A DNA stretch of 64,000 nt, from assembly GCA_963978905.1 (NCBI GenBank), contig OZ022259.1, positions 25,580,068-25,644,067 on the forward strand. The letters are read 5' to 3'. Made by a program: the position numbers and the translations under genes. Shown one piece after another: positions 57,901 through 64,000 of this stretch. The notes beneath the pieces are model-generated. The model was not told the origin of the DNA, did no database searches, and was given only the letters and a program-made list of their open reading frames with translations. Numbering within the stretch: position 1 is the stretch's first letter; each line of letters starts with the position of its first letter. The stretch comes from Trichostrongylus colubriformis (Eukaryota; Nematoda; Chromadorea; Rhabditida; Trichostrongylidae).

Positions 57901-60156
57901 GGTCTGTTGAAGTCGCGCATGTAAGGACTGGGGAGGGACTGACCAAAGTGAAGGGTGCAATAAGCAAATAAGGCACGGGCCTGTGGAGGTCGCGCAGGTT
58001 AGGATTGGGTAGGGGTCATGTGTACGGAGCATATAAGTTTTAAGCTTAGCTCCGCCCACTATGGGCGGGGCCTGCACCAAAACCGATGGGTTTTCAAATT
58101 TATAAACCCTCGCTTGGGTTGCAAAAATTGGGAAGGTCAGGAATGGGACTGCTCAGGTCGTGCGAGTAAGAACTGGATAGGGACAGACCAAAATGTAGGG
58201 AGCACACAAGAAGCAAATTAGGTACGGGTGTGTGGAGGTCGGGCAGGTTAGGATTGGGTAGGAGTCAACCCACCAAACTTATGTACTCTGTACACGCCAA
58301 CCCCCTATGTATAGAGTACATAAGTTCTAAGCCTAGCCCGGCCATAATTGCAATAATGGTACCACACTCACAAAGTGACTGTTTGTTCTCGGTTACCATT
58401 AGGGAGTGGTGTGTTATTATCAGATGTATCTCTCGGCAATCAGTTAAGGTCAATGTTTCTTATAGAACTGATACATGCACGTCCTCTCCACACTTTTAAT
58501 CCTCAAAAGTCAACTACTACGGAGCGCCTCAGCGCTCACGATGAGACACCTCCAACTGCTGCCGCTCCTTTTAGCGTGGCCGCACCTTTGCGATTGTGCC
58601 TTACACACTTGGATTAACGATGGGAAGGGGGTCTTCTTTCCTGGATTTTTTGACCGTTTCGATCCATCTTCCTTACTTTGGTACTACTAAGTGCTTCAAT
58701 TCTATTTTTGTGTTCGGATCGAATCCTGCCTTTCTTTTAAGGGGTCTTGCCTTCAGTGGGGAAGAGGTTACGGATGGGTGTGGTGTGTCTTAGTTTCAAC
58801 CAAAGCCGATGATCGTTGGAGGTTTGCTCACAATATGTACAAGCCGCATATTATCCGTTCCCTGCTGCTATGTGCGCTCCCTATACACAGGGCCTATTCC
58901 TGCTGCGATGCGCGCGAAGCGCGCATGCGAAAGTCGGCTCGTCGCGCCAGCGGCGAGCCGAGAGTCGCTCCTCGCTACAAAACAGAAAGCCCCAAAGCCA
59001 CCCTGCCGGGGCGGCGAAGCCGCCCCTACGAGGATTGGCCGGCTTCGCCGGCCAATCCGAGTCCAGGAGGGTTGGCCGGCGTCAGCCGGCCAACCCGACT
59101 GGTAGTGACATAAAATGTGAAAGAAACGATAGCTTTACATGATAACAATCCTAATCTGGAAATAATGAATTCAGGCGTAAAACTCTAAAAGGAGTTTTGA
59201 TATTTTCAATTTTTGACAACTGCTCTTTATCGCCGCAGCTCACGATGTGAAAGGAGTGTCACAATGTACGCAATAACACGCGAAGAAATCCGCGACGCCG
59301 CTGTCGTGCGTGCGCGGCCGCACGAAAATTCGACATAAGTGAACACACCCTCTGCAACGTAATGCGTAGGTGCAGACGAGGAAAGATATTTGAAAAAGCT
59401 CGAAAAGAGACGGAGAAGACTGATTTTCACCCCAGGCACTATAAAGATGGGACCTTAGGAAGGTTCTGCTGATGTTGTTTTCTATTTTCCACGAAATACT
59501 GCAAACAAAGCATTTTGATACTCATTCTCGTCGACATAGGTGTATTACGAACGACTCGTTCAACGGCCAGCTGACGAGGCTCGTCGAATTCTACACTTCC
59601 TTGACGTGCCCTGGTCAGATGATGTGCTGAACCATCAGGAGAAAATTGGTGATAAAATCCATCTGAATCCGTGAGTGGTACCCTAGTTGATGGAAGTAAG
59701 CAGAAATTCACTTAGTTCCATGTGAGACGTTTCATTGCAGCCAAGAGTTTTCGACCTCACAAGTAAAAGAAAAGGTAAATGAAAAAGCCTTGACGTCATG
59801 GTATGGTTGTTATTCTGATGACCTTCTCAAGAAGATGGACAAACTAGCTCCGATGCTGCGGAAGTTAGGTGAGCTACATTCCGAGCGTGTGTACAAGTGC
59901 TTGTCGTACTAACAGCACCAATAGAGAATTGGGCGGTACCATACAGCCACGCCCACAGACATGGTCCTATATTTGTATCTTCAGAAAACATGTAATAAAA
60001 ACATAAGAAACATAGATTCTGATCATTCCAGGCTATGATACATCATCGGATCAACCTGACTACACTGAATTTGCAAGAGACGATTTTTATGAATACGCTT
60101 ATGAATCGGATTGGGGACTTAGTTTCCGCCGTTCCCTCTTTAATGAGACATCCTAA
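42913..60156 (+). CDS. tpst: Protein-tyrosine sulfotransferase, seven exons of the catalytic domain
   Basis: Exons: 42913-42979, 44105-44243, 48470-48664, 49772-49849, 59541-59671, 59741-59868 and 60032-60156 (TAA at 60154-60156). All introns are GT-AG and every phase agrees. The enzyme transfers sulfate from PAPS to tyrosines of secretory proteins in the trans-Golgi. [11 protein letters not shown] is the 5'-phosphosulfate loop. CGEET contains the catalytic Glu. CNKDPF holds the conserved Lys. [12 protein letters not shown] is the 3'-phosphate site. Cysteines expected in the two disulfides are present (C of CGEET with C of [15 protein letters not shown]). VYYERLV, FLDVPW and [10 protein letters not shown] complete the fold. 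About 287 residues from the phosphate loop to the end match the vertebrate length. The N-terminal anchor exon is missing, and 25378-25470 is a possible source. Odd points are Ala in place of Arg after CGEET, and a C-terminal tail that resembles a transposon end. Intron 4 is 9.7 kb and full of repeats. Confidence 0.95.
43363..43938 (-). mobile_element. Tc1/mariner-type element with transposase remnant
   Basis: Ends CAGGGGGTGCCGAAAGTAAA and (inverted) ATTTGGCACCCCCTG are flanked by TA (43361-43362 and 43939-43940). On the minus strand a short frame (43559-43329) reads [20 protein letters not shown], resembling the C-terminal tail of Tc1/mariner transposases (W..lP...v.kaV..f). The body is 576 bp, so most of the transposase is gone. 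It lies in the first visible intron of the sulfotransferase gene, antisense. Confidence 0.75.
44855..45288. mobile_element. Family F palindromic element, copy 2
   Basis: The left part AATCGTGCACGAGAAAAATG and the right part CGTGCACGATTCCTTTAA are inverted. Internal motifs (TTATCCAAATATTTATATTG, GGCGGGGCTT, ACAACATAAATACCTGGGTAA) match the copy at 8595-9026 in order. Arms have diverged more than in that copy. Confidence 0.8.
45737..46405. mobile_element. Head-to-head pair of mariner 3' ends (foldback mariner)
   Basis: Two inverted copies of a mariner 3' portion meet near 46020-46120. The outer ends TTAGGCAGGCTAAAAAGTCT and ATAGT-type complement (CTTTTTAGACTACCCAA) are typical mariner termini. 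The left copy, read on the minus strand, encodes [18 protein letters not shown], the third catalytic Asp region; the right copy encodes the same on the plus strand (CTGATCTTGCTCCATCGGAT). The DNA-binding and N-terminal catalytic parts are missing from both halves. Confidence 0.9.
46831..48049. mobile_element. Foldback element with mariner-like ends, family I, complete copy
   Basis: Ends TTGGGTTGGGGAATAAGTCC (then CCGCCG and a T run) and its inverted copy at 48018-48049. The arms continue as imperfect inverted repeats through almost the whole 1219 bp (TACCATCGAGATC facing GATCTCGACGGTAGA; AGAGCTTTTCCAGCTCTACA facing TGTAGAACTGAAAAAGCTTT). A perfect-looking central hairpin lies at about 47338-47400. 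No transposase is visible, so it is non-autonomous. The other copy at 12888-14677 is interrupted. Confidence 0.85.
48740..49165 (+). repeat. Dispersed repeat, family E, copy 2
   Basis: Shares GGTCTTATCACGATCCCGCA, GGCGAGGGCGGAACG, ACTGCTGAGCACCCC and CATATTCCAC with 41335-41770. It sits in the intron between exons three and four of the sulfotransferase gene. Confidence 0.65.
50245..51180. mobile_element. Two family M palindromic MITE copies
   Basis: About 50245-50400 (GGGCGTGGCTGCGTGTC ... GCGCAAAGTATGGACGCGGCC) and 51000-51180 (TCATACTTTGCGCCGGCAGG ... GGAAAGTATGGACGCGGCC). The right ends are nearly identical to each other, and both copies match the one at 42165-42330. The ~600 bp between them has no recognised feature. 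Confidence 0.65.
51437..51512 (+). promoter_or_regulatory. tRNA-like segment with A-box and B-box in the RTE leader
   Basis: GCCGAGTGGTTGAGAGAG resembles the D arm and A box of serine/leucine tRNAs, and GGGTTCGATCCCCG matches the B box/T arm consensus. The acceptor stem does not pair and the T stem has only three clear pairs, so it is not a working tRNA. The spacing of the two boxes (about 50 nt) fits an internal RNA polymerase III promoter. It lies about 100 nt upstream of the reverse transcriptase start and is probably part of the element. Confidence 0.55.
51609..54566 (+). CDS. RTE-like endonuclease-reverse transcriptase, intact
   Basis: A 985-codon uninterrupted frame from an ATG (51609). 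The endonuclease (about residues 45-290) has [46 protein letters not shown] and [10 protein letters not shown]; the usual Ser-Asp-His appears as Thr-Gln-His. The reverse transcriptase (about 490-770) has [54 protein letters not shown] and [11 protein letters not shown]. The C-terminal domain has [10 protein letters not shown] and GAPKKRW. It supports target-primed reverse transcription and looks functional. It lies in sense orientation in the large fourth visible intron of the sulfotransferase gene. It differs from the minus-strand element at 30091-33120 in nearly every motif, so they are separate lineages. Confidence 0.93.
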   Translation: MSKVAKGISHNARTSPGSGAQNPRPSSVVSMRGLPRGERPRPKKLVRIGTLNVGSLTGKSREVADLMKRRNIQVLCLQETRWKGAKAREIGDGVKLFYNGGDTKRNGVAIAVAESLKDCVSAVDRISDRIMAVRIDASKGYWTIMTVYAPQAGCPEADKDRFYLHLDEAIKAVPENDYLTIAGDLNGHVGSDRKGLERVHGGRGIGTRNAEGERILDLATAHDLAVCSTFFAKRETQKVTYSSGGRQTEIDHVLVRRPSLKSVKDIKVLPGEALVTQHRPLLADIAIELPKKTKVRTERRIRWWKLHRAEKNDLKRRVMEVSLPDPSGAVQETWDRAAKVILRCAKETLGETRGGFRGDKAAWFWNEEVQQVVKRKKEAYKRWQKTRSQEDLAAYKSCKRIAKATVAKAKNTEMDALYEKLEGRNAEKFVFRRAKARHRATQDIRVVKSVKSSDGVILRKPAEVKRRWQEYFDRLLNEEFPRNQSPKREVTAGPILPWTNEEVRRMLGKMKTGKAVGPDGVPIDAWKALGEYGIEWLTRFLNTVAAEGRIPDGWRTSTIVPIFKQKGDAMDCSNYRGIKLTAHTMKLYERLIDSRLRELIPISQEQFGFMPEKSTTDAIFIARQVMEKYREKRRPCYLAFLDLEKAFDRLPRPVLWNALRKLQVPERLIALIRDMYDGAKAAVRTPHGLSNEMDITVGVHQGSALSPFLFLLTLDDMVKDLMEGPLKTILYADDIALVAESREELQAKVQQWQDRLAMNGLRLNIKKTKFISSEECLEPITDCHGETIEKVEDFRYLGSDLAADGTVDQAVKARINAAWIKWRESTGILCDRRCSKTLKGKVYRSVVRPAMLYGSECWPITKIHERQLHAAEMRMLRWACGWTRLDKVRNDDVRAITQTAPVQLKLREQRLRWYGHVLRRSEDHPIRKALEFEAQGKRPRGAPKKRWRDVIKGDLTEVKATAEDALDRRKWRQLTRTADPATARD
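54591..56205. repeat. 631-bp tandem repeat, two and a half copies
   Basis: Copies start at 54591, 55222 and 55853, each with GGATACACCGAGGGTACCCA, an exact period of 631 bp. Copies one and two look identical over long stretches, and copy three has a few changes (CCGCTCAC, GGCTTGCG) and ends early. Each unit contains the TGATAAGG-type sub-repeats of 36700-37195 and a CCTAGCTCCGCCCAC segment shared with the array that follows. The retrotransposon tail joins the first copy directly. Confidence 0.95.
56205..58340. repeat. Satellite-like array, about 251-bp period
   Basis: The CTCCGCCCA motif recurs at about 56368, 56553, 56806, 57056, 57308, 57559, 57810 and 58050, mostly 250-253 bp apart. Each unit has CGAAATCGATGAATAAACGA, GGTCCTCGCT, TCGGGCAAGTTAGGA and GTAAGGACTGG. 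Units differ by small changes, and some are near identical (57308 and 57559). A (GT)n run lies near 56223-56241. The minus-strand open frames across it reflect the repeat only. Confidence 0.9.
58341..58907. repeat. Mixed repeat region with a family A-like right half
   Basis: About 58615-58720 has GGGAAGGGGGTCTTC, TTTGACCGTTTCGATCCATC and TACTACTAAGTGC. These resemble the right half of family A and the segment at 44450-44525. The rest is unidentified. Confidence 0.45.
58908..59096. repeat. Cluster of five GC-rich hairpins
   Basis: Hairpins at 58908-58926 (8-bp arms, loop GAA), 58935-58960 (11-bp arms with one G.T), 59008-59026 (GGGGCGGC GAA GCCGCCCC), 59032-59058 (12-bp arms, loop TTC) and 59069-59096 (12-bp arms, loop GTCA). 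The region is far more GC-rich than the rest of the window. Part of it (GGCGAAGCCGCCCC, GCGGCCAATCCGATTGG) recurs at about 41065-41118, so it is a dispersed element. It lies in the fourth visible intron of the sulfotransferase gene. Confidence 0.9.
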
Positions 60157-60279
60157 TATTTTAGAAAAATCATGATGAGTAATCAACCAGCTATGTGATT
60201 TTCAGTCTACCAATCAGTGACCGCACAAAAGTGCTTGGCCTAGAGTCAAGAAAATCGTGAACCCAGTGCGTCCGCCGCG

Positions 60280-60455
60280 TGAGGTGTGCGTTCATACTCT
60301 GCGATGCCGGCGGCAAGGCGTGGCTGCGTGTCTTTGTATCTCCCACGCCGCTTTGCCTCGCTGCTTGCTTCGTCTCTGCACCTCTCCCAATACCACCCTG
60401 CCTCGCTGCCTGTTAATGCAGCCATGCCCTGCCGGCGCTGAGTATGAACGCACCC
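60280..60455. mobile_element. Family M palindromic MITE, copy 4
   Basis: The left end GTGCGTTCATACTCTGCGAT and the right end GGCGCTGAGTATGAACGCAC are inverted and match the other family M copies. It lies about 125 bp downstream of the sulfotransferase stop codon. Confidence 0.8.
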
Positions 60456-61055
60456 TCACTAACGATGAGATACTCCTTTCACGTAGCTTGACAGCGAACG
60501 AAAAAAAAGATAATCTCTTCGCAAGTTTTGGTTGTACGTTGGATTATGCCAAGCCTCTAAAACAAAGTTATACGGAGCTGCCTCGAAGTCCTTTCCAGTA
60601 AGAGTTTGCCTGTTGTCACGGAGCAAGATGACTGACCTGTCTATAGGTCCTTCTCAGTTGTTTCACCTAAGTTCGAATGAAGTTGGACTACAGGAGGCTT
60701 TCTGGACGTTCTCAAAAAATTTTCAGTGGATGCAGCAGATTCGCCCCATCCCATGATAGCCCTGTTCACCCCTTCCTTCGAGCTCTTGAGCTGAACCGAC
60801 CAACTCTTACATGCACGAATGTACCAAGTGGCTTTGGCAGTTGTCTGCCCTCGGCAAAGCGTGCAACATCGAAAAATTTGATCCAGCGGCTCAGAACTTT
60901 TACCATTCAAGAGCCTACATTCAAGAATGAGTTACTGTGCCGAAAATGGCTTCAACTACCCGAATACCAGGCCAAACACTTCGGATACTTTTTGATTTTT
61001 GATAGCTGCTGATTTTCGCCGCCGCCCCCAATGCGAATGTTGTATGCTGAGTTTT

Positions 61056-61151
61056 GGGCAAAACTTTCGGTCTCGAACGGGACTGCAACCCACACTCCAT
61101 GCAAAACTATGGAGTGCGGATTCGAGTCCCATTCGAGACCGAAGTTTGCCC
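61056..61151. repeat. 96-bp compound hairpin
   Basis: The outer arm GGGCAAAACTTTCGGTCTCG faces CGAGACCGAAGTTTGCCC. An inner stem ACTCCAT/ATGGAGT encloses GCAAAACT, and GGGACT faces AGTCCC. It contains GGATTCGAGTCCC, similar to a tRNA B box, but D and T arms cannot be formed properly. It is either a small foldback element or a decayed structured RNA. Confidence 0.7.
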
Positions 61152-62804
61152 CTAAATCCGCATATGTACTTACTCACTATGTACTCACTTTACTTGAGTA
61201 CTGTACTCCATTGGAATACAGTACTCAAGTAGAAACTTTGAGTACTGTTTTCCAAGGGATCCTACGACAAAAGCTTCTCTATAAAAACAATAAACTGAAA
61301 GCGGCGGGAACTGAAGTCTCCATACTGAGGAGATAAGGAGATATAATTATAGGTTCCTAGGGAACCAAGCCTAACTAGATTCTTCCAAAGAAAGAATGAC
61401 ATTTTGTGAGGTCCTCTGTTCGCTTTATTCACTGACTTCGTGAATGTCTTACGTTCGAACATCTCATTGTTGCCTACTTTCACGGGTGTTTCAATTATAC
61501 AGTTCCTGCTGATGACCCGCAAAAACATTTGTCATCATTTCAATGATTCTTTGCCATGTATGAACAATAAATTATCAGTTTGTCTGTATGGAGAGCCAAT
61601 ATAACGGCAGACGAAAAGGCAAATAAAACAAGACACACTAACTGTTCTCACACTTTCTCCTCCCTATCAAAACATACATACAATAAGTATATCCCTACTA
61701 TTTATAATACGTTCCGCCTGTCTGTGCATCCCTCCGCCTGTCTCTCACGAATCCAGGTATTCAAGAAAAACAGCCTATGGAGATGGGGACAAGTATGAAA
61801 TGGGTAGGGCATGGCACAAGATGACACATGGACCAAGTCAAGCTCTGCCCGGGGCGTGCACTGAAATGTTCCGTTTCCACAATGAAAATTGCTAAATAGG
61901 TTCGAATGCGCCCTAAGCATGGGGAAGGATGGACCATGGTAAGGTAAGAGTTTGTGAAAGTCATGAAAGAGGCTTAGACACAGTGGGCGAAGCATTTGTG
62001 GTGGTGGGCGGAGCTGCAACTTTACATGAAAAACGACCTGTGAAGATAGGGTCAGGTTCGGGGTGGGTAAGGCATGGGACAAGAAGTAGAGAGCACACAT
62101 GTACCAAGTGAAGCTCCACCCACCTGCACTGAAACGTGCGGTTCTCAGAGCGATAATTATTCGCTCGGTCGGATTAAGGTTAGCTATGAAAGTAAAAAGT
62201 AGCTTTTCTGAAATTAAAAAAGGGGCCTAGACCCAGTGAGCGAAGAGAGCCCCGAATAGGCAGCCCATACATCAAAAATTCACAAATCTACTCCAACGCA
62301 GCCTTGAGACCAGGAAAAAAATCGGTGGAAATGACCAAAGTCCAAGCTATCTCGAAAACACTTAAATTGAATGGAAATCCGCCCACAGTGGGCGGGTTGT
62401 GCAACCATTGAAAAGTGCTGCCTACAAAATTTGAAATTCGCTTCTAAAATGACCGGGAAGTTTCTATAATTTTCACGCAGCACTATGCGATAGCCCAACT
62501 GTAAAGCTACAGTGAATTGAAGCGCAATTTTTACTTATCCTGATCGTAAGTAAGGCAGTCACGATTCATCCACGTCGGTAATACTCGATGAGATTCTATG
62601 AAACAAGCCAAAGGTAAATGACAGACGACTTGAGAAGATCAACATTGTAGTCAAACAAGCACTACCGAATGGGTTATGGAGCAATAAGTCAAGAATTTTC
62701 ATAAAAGCTATGCAAGCTGTAAAGGACAACTACACTCTGGTCTTTCCATATTTTTGCTTGCTCCCTACGACCTACAGTGCAGATGGTGCTACCCTAGTTT
62801 AAAG
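61152..62804. repeat. Repeat-derived region, no confident gene
   Basis: About 61790-62140 and 62210-62410 carry CCGCCCAC(A/T)GTGGGCGG-like motifs, GGGTAGGGCATGG(G/C)ACAAGA and GAGCACACATGTACCAAGTG. These recall the 251-bp array upstream, but with roughly 250-bp spacing and strong divergence. No coding segment was recognised. Confidence 0.45.
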
Positions 62805-63865
62805 ACAGCATGGTTTATTGAGAAATCCCTAAAAGAACATAGTCACATTGGAACAACGGGTCTAAGAAACCTATTTATGACGAGACCTCGTCGAAAAGCG
62901 CGCTCCTGAGCTGTAGAGGCGGCGTAACGGTCAACAGATGACGCCTTTGGATGGCAGACACCGCCTCCAGGCCCTACTCCTAATTGGCTACGGTGGGAGT
63001 GACCAAGAACCAGACCAGATGTGACAGGGTTGAAGATATCGCAGCGCGCCTTCTTAGTTTCACCAAGTCATAAAGGAAGTTTTTGCCGGTTTTCGCAATT
63101 TAATCTTCGGGAGATTAAAACTCGGCCAACTGCATCGTTTCTCAAAGAATAAGCACCATTCGATTTGCCACACTTTTGGCAGCATTATACATATTTGAAT
63201 ATCTTATTTTGATGAAGGGCTGATGATTTATCTTGCGCGAAATAAAACTCCAACGCAACTCTAAATCACTATTCTTTCTGAACACACTGCTGCTGAAGAA
63301 GCTGTCCAGATGCTTGGCAAAGTAGGACTCAGTTAGCGCTAGACCTGAAAAATATGGTGGATGACCAAGGGCTCCAGCCTGCAACTGCTTTAATTACTGG
63401 GAGAGGATGTGTGGAAATGCGCTCACATGGCTTCTCCAAGGAGTCGCGCAACACCCATTTTTCAGGTTTTTTTAAATCAAAGCTACTTGAGGTGGTTAAC
63501 CAAGTTTGTGTGGAAGGTCGATACTTTTGGTCATCCCGTGTAAGTATGAGCGCTCTTTGCTTTCTGCCGTTTTAATTAAAGCGATTTGATCAATTGAAAG
63601 TTCGAGCAACTCGTTCCCATTTCAGCACTTCTGAAACCAAGGACGGAGTGTTCACTCCAATGCTTCACCCCCTCTCCCTGCCTCACTCACTATTGTGGCT
63701 GCCTTTGCTGCGACTCGACTAATTATAAACGAGAACTTGTACATTCAAAAAATGCCATTTTCGCAGTACTCAAAAATTTCCCATACAGAAAGAGCAGCAT
63801 TTCTACTAATTAAGGAAGCACATTATGTAAGTCGATTCATGTTAACACGTTTTCATATTTGACCT
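62805..63865 (+). repeat. Half family A element followed by a diverged family H copy
   Basis: 62805-63060 starts TTTAAAGACAGCATGG and follows the left half of family A (AGCTGTAGAGGCGG, GGTGGGAGTGACCAAGAA). From about 63065 the sequence (AAGGAAGTTTTTGCCGGTTT, AACTCGGCCAACTGCATC) matches the left part of family H, and the right end near 63865 is degraded. Both are older copies. Confidence 0.65.
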
Positions 63866-63900
63866 TACTACCTTATATACATTAAAACCCACTCCAGTAG

Positions 63901-64000
63901 GATATGTACCCTAATGTCAGGATGCCGCACGATGGCGAGCCGCGTGCGACACAGTGTGTGCGAGCTATGCGCGTCGCGGTGGTTGGGTCTCAAAACGATT
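63901..64000. mobile_element. Left arm of a foldback element, cut by the window end
   Basis: Starts GATATGTACCCTAATGTCAG and matches 35776-35876 with only two visible changes over 100 bp (GAGCCGCGTG for GAGCGGCGTG; GGTGGTTGGG for GGTAGTTGGG). The rest lies outside the window. Confidence 0.9.

Noticed and set aside
56469..58080. Family of similar minus-strand frames that look like a repeated protein.
   Set aside because: They are produced by the 251-bp DNA repeat; frames are interrupted between units and composition follows the repeat.
61077..61135. Possible tRNA gene (7-bp outer stem and B-box-like sequence).
   Set aside because: D and T arms cannot be formed with normal lengths and the outer pairing extends well beyond an acceptor stem, so I list it as a hairpin repeat only.

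Overview
The window reads as nuclear DNA of a parasitic roundworm, most likely a strongylid (hookworm-like) nematode. Three host loci support this: a tau-like microtubule-binding gene with four repeats (C. elegans PTL-1 type), a protein-tyrosine sulfotransferase gene, and a broken exportin-7 gene. Small exons with GT-AG junctions sit in large transposon-filled introns. Several ATGs lie just after a 3' splice acceptor, as expected for spliced-leader trans-splicing. There are no bacterial operons, rRNA genes or CRISPR arrays.

Layout. 1-3.7 kb: no recognisable gene. 3.77-10.44 kb (+): ptl-1-like gene, six exons with consistent phases; its introns hold a piggyBac relic, an internally deleted mariner, a long-inverted-repeat element with a second element nested in it, and a 432-bp palindromic element. 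12.1-14.7 kb: nested foldback/mariner-type elements. 15.36-15.6 kb (+): TATA box and a small exon for a secreted peptide. 18.24-20.36 kb (-): middle part of an exportin-7 gene with at least six small frameshifts and two missing conserved segments. 22.4-23.6 kb: another nested element. 25.38 kb (+): possible trans-spliced first exon coding a signal anchor. 25.6-42.9 kb: mostly repeats, including a complete-looking RTE-type retrotransposon (-) inserted into a TTAAAG-ended element with a 12-bp target duplication.

42.91-60.16 kb (+): seven exons of tyrosylprotein sulfotransferase covering the whole catalytic domain. Its introns contain a Tc1-like element, a palindromic element, a head-to-head double mariner end, a 1.2-kb foldback element, a second full-length RTE-type retrotransposon with a tRNA-like leader, an almost identical 631-bp tandem array, a roughly 251-bp satellite-like array and a cluster of GC-rich hairpins. 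60.2-64 kb: dispersed repeats and the start of another foldback copy cut by the window edge.

The host genes belong to unrelated processes (axonal microtubules, Golgi sulfation, nuclear export) and look independently transcribed. The dominant theme is a dense set of non-autonomous palindromic DNA transposon families, several sharing TTAAAGG-type ends, plus two RTE-type elements that could have spread through the genome. No previously undescribed protein system was found. The most unusual signals are the foldback families, the RTE element with a 5' terminal hairpin, the tRNA-like leader on the second RTE, and a host coding terminus that may derive from a transposon end.
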